Shown here: positions 17,645-23,277 of the stretch, piece by piece
How the letters are laid out: every line of letters starts with the position of its first letter
How positions within the stretch are numbered: position 1 is the first letter of the stretch
Position numbers and translations under genes: made by a program
The notes under the pieces: model-generated
Told to the model about the DNA's origin: nothing
The model's database searches: none
The model's input: only the letters and a program-made list of their open reading frames with translations
DNA from: a virus
IMG/VR virus record: IMGVR_UViG_3300025853_000260
Span: 1 to 37,587 of that record
Reading direction: 5' to 3' (one strand)
Length of the DNA: 37,587 nt

Positions 17645-19286
17645 AAACTTCCTGTACCTGGTTTGGAAGCATCTAAATCTTCCTGACCCCACCGAGCTAC
17701 AATACGACATCGCTGAGTACCTGCAACACGGTCCAAAGCGGTCTGTTATCATGGCGTTCCGTGGGGTAGGTAAGAGCTGGATAACAAGTGCTTTTGTAGT
17801 ACATCAGCTGCTGCTGGACCCATCTAAGAACATACTTGTTGTATCAGCATCTAAGAATAGATCAGATGACTTTTCTACATTTACCTTGCGAATCATTCAA
17901 GAGATTCCCATTTTACAAGGATTAAAGCCATCAGAGAACCAACGATTCAGTAAGATAGCTTTCGATGTAGGACCTGCTCCAGCCTCTCACGCACCCTCTG
18001 TTAAGTCACTTGGTATATCATCTCAGCTAACAGGATCTCGTGCTGATATAATTGTAGCAGACGATGTCGAGGTAGCTAACAACAGTGCTACACAAGGAAT
18101 GAGAGATAAGCTGGATGAACAAGTAAAAGAGTTCGACGCTATCATTAAACCCTTGGACTCCTCCCGGATCATCTTTCTTGGTACTCCTCAATGTGAGGAC
18201 AGTATATACAACAAACTGCGAGAGAGGGGCTACAAGAGCCGTATATGGTCTTCAGAGTATCCGGATGATACTGAGGCTATAAACAACTACGGAGGCGATC
18301 TAGCACCCCTTATAGCGGATAACATAACTCCTGAGACAGTCGGTACTTCTACAGAACCCCTTAGGTTCACTGATCTAGACCTAGAGGAAAGAAAGATGTC
18401 GTACGGTCGTACCGGGTACGCTCTTCAGTTCATGCTTAATCCTAAGCTGAGTGATGCTGATAGATACCCATTAAAGATTAACGATCTGGTAGTGATGGAT
18501 GTAGATGTGGATGTAGCTCCGGAAAAGATCGTGTGGTCTAGTGACCCTGATAACTGTGATAGAGAGTTACCTAATGTAGGACTAGCGGGGGACAGGTACA
18601 GAAGACCTGCTAACACTGTTGGGGATATGATACCGTACACAGGCTCTGTCCTATCTATTGACCCGTCTGGTCGTGGTAAGGATGAAACAGGGTACGCTGT
18701 AGTAAAGATGTTAAACGGTCAGTTGTTTGTTCCGGATGCTGGTGGTATAAGAGGTGGTTACGATACCAAAACCCTACAACAACTCGTAGCTATCGCTAAA
18801 GATAACAAAGTTAATAAGGTAGTCATAGAGTCTAACTTTGGAGATGGTATGTTTATGGAGCTGATAAAGCCTCTGTTTAGAACAACATATCCTGTGACTA
18901 TAGAAGAAGTCAGACATAACAAACAGAAGGAGCTACGGATAGTAGATACCTTAGAACCTGTACTTAACTCTCATAGACTTATCGTTGATCCTACTGTTAT
19001 AAATAACGATTACAGGTCTGCTCTATCCTATCCTATTGAACAACAAACTAGGTACATGCTTATGTATCAGTTATCTAGGATAACAAGAGATAAAGGTAGC
19101 TTAGTACATGATGACCGTCTTGATGCTTTATCAATAGCTGTTGGTTATTGGGTGCAGCAAATGGCTGCTGATGTTAACCAATCTATGATTGATAGACAAC
19201 AAGAACTGCTGAATGAAGAACTAGATAGCTTTGTTAACAGCTTCCATAAGAATAATAACAAAACTTCTGCTCAACTGTGGATGTAG
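17595..19286 (+). CDS. Terminase large subunit (T7 gp19-like)
   Basis: The product is 563 residues (T7 gp19 is 586). It is the ATP-driven DNA packaging motor and nuclease. Walker A is AFRGVGKSW (about residues 54-62), Walker B DIIVADDVE (151-159), a coupling motif IFLGTPQ (193-199). The RNase H-like nuclease starts at SIDPSGRGKDETG (354-366), with further acidic residues in IESNFGDGMF and HDDRLDALS. The start is a TTG at 17595, chosen because KLRDFRNFLYLVWKHLNLP aligns with the T7 N-terminus and no ATG lies before Walker A. Confidence 0.93.
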   Translation: MKNKKHQEIPPKLRDFRNFLYLVWKHLNLPDPTELQYDIAEYLQHGPKRSVIMAFRGVGKSWITSAFVVHQLLLDPSKNILVVSASKNRSDDFSTFTLRIIQEIPILQGLKPSENQRFSKIAFDVGPAPASHAPSVKSLGISSQLTGSRADIIVADDVEVANNSATQGMRDKLDEQVKEFDAIIKPLDSSRIIFLGTPQCEDSIYNKLRERGYKSRIWSSEYPDDTEAINNYGGDLAPLIADNITPETVGTSTEPLRFTDLDLEERKMSYGRTGYALQFMLNPKLSDADRYPLKINDLVVMDVDVDVAPEKIVWSSDPDNCDRELPNVGLAGDRYRRPANTVGDMIPYTGSVLSIDPSGRGKDETGYAVVKMLNGQLFVPDAGGIRGGYDTKTLQQLVAIAKDNKVNKVVIESNFGDGMFMELIKPLFRTTYPVTIEEVRHNKQKELRIVDTLEPVLNSHRLIVDPTVINNDYRSALSYPIEQQTRYMLMYQLSRITRDKGSLVHDDRLDALSIAVGYWVQQMAADVNQSMIDRQQELLNEELDSFVNSFHKNNNKTSAQLWM

Positions 19287-19690
19287 TAGTAGGTGCTGTT
19301 GTAGTTAGTGTAAATACATATATAGGTTTATTTATAAACACACCTATCCTTAAAACGGAACCTTATAAAACAAGTATTAGTCACACCTTTAACTATTTAG
19401 CGAAAGAACGAAGTATGAGCTAAATCAGTAGCTGTAACTAATCTGTTAGAGCTGAAGCGTCTACTAAGTAATCTTTGTTAAAAGAAAGCTGTAGCAGTAG
19501 GCAGCTAATACGACTCTTAACCACTTGCTTGTACACTTGACCTATACATACAAATAATAACTTTAAAACTAACTCTAAAGTACTATCTTAATATCAATAT
19601 TATAACGATCTCAAACCGAAGGGACTTTGTAAAGCTTATTTTCTAGGACCCGCTTAAACACTGGTCAAAAATCTTGTTGTAGTTTAACCT
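19287..19690. other. Non-coding region after terminase; candidate genome end
   Basis: No convincing gene lies in these 404 bases. The region has the position of the T7 terminal repeat and left end. Near its start a bulged hairpin can form (ATAGG at 19322-19326 with CCTAT at 19343-19347, plus TTTA with TAAA inside). TAATACGACTC at 19506-19516 equals the recognition half of a T7 promoter, without the TATA/GGG half. I see no clear host-type -35/-10 pair. A terminal repeat cannot be proven in a single-copy map. Confidence 0.5.
19506..19516 (+). promoter_or_regulatory. T7 promoter-like 11-mer, probably incomplete
   Basis: TAATACGACTC is identical to positions -17 to -7 of the T7 RNAP consensus, but the following TTAACCAC does not match ACTATAGGG. 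The phage RNAP here differs from T7 at the specificity loop (for example Glu where T7 has Asn748), so use as a promoter is doubtful. Confidence 0.2.
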
Positions 19691-19945
19691 ATGAAAAATT
19701 CTCGTATAGCTGTATACTATAACAACATCATGAATATCAACGAACAAACAGACACCTTCCAGTACGAACTGGCAAAGCTTATATACCGATTCAAACGAGA
19801 GTACGATCTTAACGACTACACAATAGCCGGATGCCTGGACTTCGCTAAGCTGTCTGTACTAACTGAAACAGATGATGTTATCTTTGAAGGAGACTTTGAC
19901 GAGATTGTAGAGGACGAAGACGATAGCTTTGAGCCTCAGTTCTAG
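19691..19945 (+). CDS. Hypothetical early protein, 84 residues
   Basis: The product has a helical middle (FQYELAKLIYRFKREYDLND) and a strongly acidic C-terminus (DFDEIVEDEDDSFEPQF). An in-frame ATG at 19730 would give a 71-residue protein beginning MNINEQTDTF and may be the true start, as the first 13 residues look less structured. It stands alone between two non-coding stretches near the presumed genome end, where T7-like phages place early host-takeover genes. Function unknown. Confidence 0.6.
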   Translation: MKNSRIAVYYNNIMNINEQTDTFQYELAKLIYRFKREYDLNDYTIAGCLDFAKLSVLTETDDVIFEGDFDEIVEDEDDSFEPQF

Positions 19946-19993
19946 GAGAGTATATAGGACTTCCAAAAAGATTTGGTAGAAAAATCTGAGGGG

Positions 19994-20039
19994 CTTACGC
20001 TATATACGCGTGCGTTAATTACCCCCGCGTACCCGTAAG
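19994..20039 (+). other. Nested two-stem hairpin
   Basis: The outer stem is CTTACG (19994-19999) with CGTAAG (20034-20039). The inner stem is TACGCG (20005-20010) with CGCGTA (20026-20031), with a 15-base loop TGCGTTAATTACCCC. There is no T-run directly after it, so it is not an obvious terminator. A structured leader or a packaging or processing signal is possible. Confidence 0.6.
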
Positions 20040-20097
20040 TATTTTATAGGGCAGGGGTATATGATTCGCATAATACACATTATGTCTAATAGCTTTT

Positions 20098-20110
20098 GTT
20101 GATTATCAAC
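20098..20110. promoter_or_regulatory. Perfect 13-base inverted repeat, possible operator
   Basis: GTTGAT and ATCAAC flank a central T. ATCAAC recurs at 20165-20170 and 20198-20203. This symmetry suits a dimeric DNA-binding protein, but no regulator gene is evident in the window. Confidence 0.35.
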
Positions 20111-20251
20111 GATTTATGCAAACTAGATAGATTCTGAAGTAAACTGCATCAATTATCTTCGCAAATCAACAGAGATTGCTAGGCCTTTGCGTCACTAATC
20201 AACTGCTGTTATCTAGTGCAGTTAGTGTATTTGCATGAATTACTTGTATAT

Positions 20252-20384
20252 GTTCTTTTCGCTTTCAAAGTTCTAAGTTCAAATATAAATGAACTAAATG
20301 AACAGATTGAAACGCAACTTATGTAGTGATTAGGCTTTGTAATAACATCAATCAGTTGAACTTATACAAACATCATTTGAACTT
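20252..20384. promoter_or_regulatory. Cluster of GAAC/GTTC sites upstream of early operon
   Basis: Seven GAAC or GTTC words lie within 131 bases. TTGAACTT occurs directly repeated at 20356 and 20377 (21 bases apart, two helical turns) and inverted as AAGTTCAA at 20275. AAATGAAC is repeated at 20287 and 20296. They end just before the first early ATG at 20391. An operator or iteron-like array is inferred. Confidence 0.4.
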
Positions 20385-20390
20385 TTTTTG

Positions 20391-20726
20391 ATGGAGCTAT
20401 GGATGAAACTCTGTAATGAGTGGGATCGGCAAGGCAATTCAGTCTTGTTAGAAACAAAATTCAAAATGACAGATATACTAAACCTCGAAGCTCTCTCAAC
20501 AGAGGCATACTTAAAACTACTCAGACTCGACAAGGAATTAGTCAGGACTCCTGATTACATTGGTCTTGCTTACTTCTGGCATCATGATTTCAGACATTAC
20601 TTAAGAGATGCGAGCTACGCCAAACGGAGAAAGATTCATAACCAATGGCTTTATTGGGGTCTTGATTTTGATAATCCTTGCGATAAAGCATGGCAGATCG
20701 TCCGAAAAATCACAGGACTCAACTAA
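20391..20726 (+). CDS. Hypothetical early protein, 111 residues
   Basis: The product is rich in Trp, Tyr and charged residues (GLAYFWHHDFRHYLRD, NQWLYWGLDFDNPCDKAWQIV), soluble and helical. I chose the ATG at 20391 over a TTG at 20388; ATG at 20403 is also possible. It is the first gene of a tightly packed early operon and follows the GAAC cluster. I do not recognise it. Host takeover is likely only by position. Confidence 0.6.
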   Translation: MELWMKLCNEWDRQGNSVLLETKFKMTDILNLEALSTEAYLKLLRLDKELVRTPDYIGLAYFWHHDFRHYLRDASYAKRRKIHNQWLYWGLDFDNPCDKAWQIVRKITGLN

Positions 20727-20781
20727 TTACTATCAATCAACTCAATAAAACAAGCGACATTGTCGAAAACGATTAATACAC

Positions 20782-20940
20782 ATGAAAATTACCACCGAAA
20801 AATTACCTGACCGCCTTATTAATCTTGATGATTGTCAGATGCCTAAAGCTTCACAACGCCTCGAGAATTGTTTCATCGGGTGCTGTATCTGTGCTTCATC
20901 CGTTGCGTCTTGGCTTATGATCCTTTGGCTTGCAAACTAA
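20782..20940 (+). CDS. Small membrane protein, 52 residues
   Basis: A soluble N-terminal half (MKITTEKLPDRLINLDDCQM) is followed by a hydrophobic Cys-rich C-terminal segment (residues about 29-51, CFIGCCICASSVASWLMILW) that can span a membrane. The leader TTAATACAC precedes the ATG. It contains the first copy of the TTACCTGACC motif (20803-20812). An early membrane-targeting protein is plausible; function unknown. Confidence 0.5.
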   Translation: MKITTEKLPDRLINLDDCQMPKASQRLENCFIGCCICASSVASWLMILWLAN

Positions 20941-20962
20941 CCGACAAACATTACCTGACCAC

Positions 20963-21253
20963 ATGAAACTTAAATATCTACTTATTGGTGCAAACCATGA
21001 CCATGACGAAATCGTAAAAATCTTTAAAGCTGATGTCACAATGGATATTATCAATGAACATTTGAAATCTTACCTGTCCGAAATTGATTGTGCCATTGAT
21101 TGCTTACAGGATTTATCTGACCGCTTCCATGAGCTACAACAGGAACTAAAAGATGATGGATTCGATCATGAAACTTATGATGTTATTAAACATTACCTAA
21201 TGGAATATCGAGAAACTTTTGTGACTATTGAGGAAACCGAGTTATGTCAGTAA
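20963..21253 (+). CDS. Hypothetical early protein, 96 residues
   Basis: The product is acidic and helical (HDHDEIVKIFKADVTMDIIN, LSDRFHELQQELKDDGFDHE). An upstream TTG at 20930 would add 11 residues and overlap the preceding gene, but the ATG at 20963 is preferred. TTACCTGACC ends two bases before that ATG. The gene overlaps the next by 10 bases. Function unknown. Confidence 0.6.
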   Translation: MKLKYLLIGANHDHDEIVKIFKADVTMDIINEHLKSYLSEIDCAIDCLQDLSDRFHELQQELKDDGFDHETYDVIKHYLMEYRETFVTIEETELCQ

Positions 21254-21510
21254 GCTTTATCTACCAAAACCTAACCTTCTATTATCGTATCGATTCTCAC
21301 AGCTCCGCCATGGTATTTATCGCTTGGGGGTGTCGTGAGTTACCGATTTCTGGAGAAGCTCACAGCAAAGAGCACATGATGGAAGATATCAAAGGAAAAC
21401 TCAAACAGTATTACAGGAATAGGAAACCTAACGAATGCAAAGAATGCGGATTGACAAGCCAGAAGTTTGAAGCACAAGATACCTGCCCAGAATGTTTAAC
21501 CGATGAATAA
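21244..21510 (+). CDS. Hypothetical protein with C-terminal zinc ribbon
   Basis: The product is 88 residues. The C-terminal third has CKEC and CPEC pairs separated by 13 residues, a small zinc ribbon. The N-terminal part is beta-rich (FIYQNLTFYYRI, AMVFIAWGCREL). GAGGAAACCGAGTT precedes the ATG, which lies inside the upstream gene. Zinc ribbons suggest binding to nucleic acid or to a host protein; the exact role is unknown. Confidence 0.65.
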   Translation: MSVSFIYQNLTFYYRIDSHSSAMVFIAWGCRELPISGEAHSKEHMMEDIKGKLKQYYRNRKPNECKECGLTSQKFEAQDTCPECLTDE

Positions 21511-21682
21511 TAACTTAACCGACCCTTCTAAACTTGAAACGCTTGACGATATATCTATCCAGACTTTGATCGATCATTACTTAAAGCTACAGGAACAATT
21601 ACCTACCAGCTTACGTGTCCGTGATAGGCTCGTGGAGCTACAACAAGAACTACTAAATAGAACTACTACTACTAATGAATAA
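21503..21682 (+). CDS. Hypothetical protein, 59 residues
   Basis: The frame starts at an ATG overlapping the upstream gene's end by 8 bases and stops within the next gene's start (ATGAATAA). The product is helical and acidic (TLIDHYLKLQEQL, RDRLVELQQELL), with a Thr run at the end. Tight coupling on both sides supports it as a real gene. Function unknown. Confidence 0.55.
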   Translation: MNNNLTDPSKLETLDDISIQTLIDHYLKLQEQLPTSLRVRDRLVELQQELLNRTTTTNE

Positions 21683-21893
21683 AGAAAAATACTTAGTCGC
21701 TTATATCCTTAAAAATCCAAACAATGATCTAACTCGTAGACATCCTTTATTAAAGCAAAGTCTTGAGTTACAAGATTATTATATAACATACGACACACTA
21801 GAGGAAGCTGAAGAAGAATACGAAAACCTTAAACAATGGGACAAATGTTACTCGTGCAACATCTGCAAAGTAATTAAATCAACCGACTACTGA
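21675..21893 (+). CDS. Hypothetical protein, 72 residues
   Basis: The product has a YLVAYILKNPNNDL start, an acidic helix (DTLEEAEEEYENLKQWD) and a CYSCNIC cysteine cluster near the end. It overlaps the preceding gene by 8 bases. A function is not recognisable; a metal site at the C-terminus is possible. Confidence 0.55.
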   Translation: MNKEKYLVAYILKNPNNDLTRRHPLLKQSLELQDYYITYDTLEEAEEEYENLKQWDKCYSCNICKVIKSTDY

Positions 21894-21911
21894 GGCGTGA
21901 TAACATATCAA

Positions 21912-21983
21912 ATGAGTACCTTAACCTTTTTCTGCATCTGCTTTTTTATACTTGTCGGAATTGCAATCCTTTACCGAGACTAA
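21912..21983 (+). CDS. Tiny membrane peptide, 23 residues
   Basis: MSTLTFFCICFFILVGIAIL followed by YRD forms one hydrophobic membrane segment with a short charged end. ATG and TAA fit neatly between the neighbours (18 bases after one, 7 bases before the next). Such peptides are easily missed. It could also be chance, since it is very short. Confidence 0.35.
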   Translation: MSTLTFFCICFFILVGIAILYRD

Positions 21984-21990
21984 TAAACCT

Positions 21991-22155
21991 ATGAAAGAAC
22001 TATTACTACAACCCGCTGACATGATTGAAGAATTAATGTACCATATTATGTGGAATGAGTTTGACGGGGAGCTGAACCCAGATCATAAATACTTTCCACT
22101 TTACCTGTCCTTGCAACAGCTGTTGGAGGATGAAACACGGAGATTGGAAGAATGA
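21991..22155 (+). CDS. Hypothetical protein, 54 residues
   Basis: The product is acidic and helical (MKELLLQPADMIEELMYHIM, LQQLLEDETRRLEE). The ATG at 21991 is preferred to a TTG at 21952 that would overlap the upstream peptide. Its TGA overlaps the ATG of the HNH gene (ATGA), indicating coupling. Contains a TTACCTGTCC copy at 22101. Function unknown. Confidence 0.6.
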   Translation: MKELLLQPADMIEELMYHIMWNEFDGELNPDHKYFPLYLSLQQLLEDETRRLEE

Positions 22156-22787
22156 AAACAATAGAAGATTTTAAGCGTAACAAGTCAGGTCATAGAAGTT
22201 CAGGCAAGTTTCTAGATCAAGTAGCATTGTACACAGGAAATCCTCCTAAAACTTATAAGATGGGAGCTGCACACCCTTTCGTTCAAGGTTTAGTCTATAG
22301 AAATTGGGTTAGAGACAAGGAATTTTGGTGCACACCTGACAATCTTGAGGCTTATGTTGAGAGACAACGAAATTGGAAACAATCAAAAAGAGGTAAACAA
22401 AGTGCACATAAGTACAATACTTCAGCGAAGAAAAAAGAAGTGAATGCTAGATACAATAAAACAGATAAAAGCAAAAAATGCCAAACGAGATACAGAGACA
22501 CTGACTCTAGAAAAATTAGTAGTAGGCGTTATGCTAGCAGGCGAAGAGCTATCATCAAAGATTCCTTAAAGAGCCTGAGTGCAGAGGATGAACTTATTAT
22601 TAAACATTATTTTGATTGGAGTGTAAGATTGGAGAGTAAGTTAGGTGTAAAGTTTGAGGTGGATCATATAATACCACTAACATCAGGCGGTTACCACCAC
22701 CCACAAAATTTACAGATAGCACCTAGAGTTTGGAATAGAAGAAAAGGAAACAGAAACACTAACCGCTGGCTACCTAACGGACTATGA
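22152..22787 (+). CDS. HNH endonuclease, probably free-standing homing type
   Basis: The product is 211 residues. A basic, repeat-like middle (about 75-135) probably binds DNA. The HNH core is at residues 158-191: FEVDHIIPLTSGGYHH, then PQNLQIAPRVWNRRKGNR. Asp161-His162, His172/173 and the Asn residues fit the family. It overlaps both neighbours by 4 bases (ATGA), so it has been built into the operon. Its AGA-rich, AT-rich codons differ from those of the neighbours and suggest separate acquisition. It may cut competing phage genomes or promote its own spread. Confidence 0.85.
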   Translation: MKTIEDFKRNKSGHRSSGKFLDQVALYTGNPPKTYKMGAAHPFVQGLVYRNWVRDKEFWCTPDNLEAYVERQRNWKQSKRGKQSAHKYNTSAKKKEVNARYNKTDKSKKCQTRYRDTDSRKISSRRYASRRRAIIKDSLKSLSAEDELIIKHYFDWSVRLESKLGVKFEVDHIIPLTSGGYHHPQNLQIAPRVWNRRKGNRNTNRWLPNGL

Positions 22788-22975
22788 GACAATACGATTT
22801 ACCTAACTACGATGATTGGCTAACCGAACCTTACGATAGACTATATGAAGACATTGACCCTGGACTTGAAGAACATATTAATAACCTCCGTGAAATGGAT
22901 TATGAGGACGATCAAAGGGACTACTGCGAAGCGTACAAGCTCTCCTTCCTTGAAATCGAGCACCACCTCAAGTAG
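22784..22975 (+). CDS. Hypothetical acidic protein, 63 residues
   Basis: The product is very acidic and Tyr-rich (DLPNYDDWLTEPYDRLYEDI, REMDYEDDQRDYCEAY). The start overlaps the HNH stop. Small acidic proteins at this place in T7-like phages can mimic DNA (T7 0.3 Ocr is one), but nothing beyond charge supports that here. A competing frame at 22845-23045 is basic and looks like a shadow. Confidence 0.6.
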   Translation: MRQYDLPNYDDWLTEPYDRLYEDIDPGLEEHINNLREMDYEDDQRDYCEAYKLSFLEIEHHLK

Positions 22976-23034
22976 TGATTTATTCTGGGAGGCGGAGGCT
23001 GATATAATACGAACCGATTTACTTGACCGCAAAG

Positions 23035-23277
23035 ATGTACCCTGAAAGACACTTAGTACAAGGCACAGCTAGACATGATTTGGACTACAGCACGATAGAT
23101 CATAAAGCTATCAACGATGGGTTTCAACAGTTCTGGATGATGACAGAGATTTACGGGTTCGAGCGGAACAAAGACGGGACATACAAGCGAACCGAAGACG
23201 GGCGATTGATTGCTATTCGTTCCAATAAACCACGCATGAAACCGAAGGGAAACTTTGATTGGTTTGAGAATCTATGA
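23035..23277 (+). CDS. Hypothetical protein, 80 residues, upstream of RNAP
   Basis: The ATG at 23035 is preferred over a TTG at 23023. The product contains GFQQFWMMTEIYGFERNKDG and a basic C-terminal half (RSNKPRMKPKGNFDWFENL). Its TGA overlaps the RNAP ATG (ATGA), so the two are translationally coupled. A degenerate TTACTTGACC lies just before the start. Function unknown. Confidence 0.6.
   Translation: MYPERHLVQGTARHDLDYSTIDHKAINDGFQQFWMMTEIYGFERNKDGTYKRTEDGRLIAIRSNKPRMKPKGNFDWFENL

Larger units (their letters stand above)
19946..20390. other. Structured non-coding region upstream of early operon
   Basis: I find no gene in these 445 bases. They hold a nested hairpin (19994-20039), the perfect inverted repeat GTTGAT-T-ATCAAC (20098-20110), further ATCAAC copies at 20165 and 20198, and a cluster of seven GAAC/GTTC tetranucleotides (20252-20382). 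The sequence is AT-rich. Its position suggests early promoters, an operator region or an origin; none is proven. Confidence 0.55.

Noticed and set aside
23003-23008. TATAAT as a -10 promoter element before RNAP
   Set aside because: No acceptable -35 element lies 16-18 bases upstream, and the site is inside a tightly coupled operon.
22845-23045. Alternative + frame across the end of the 63-residue acidic gene
   Set aside because: The 22784 frame is coupled by ATGA to the HNH gene and has a more protein-like composition; this one is Lys/Ser/Thr-rich and overlaps the next gene.
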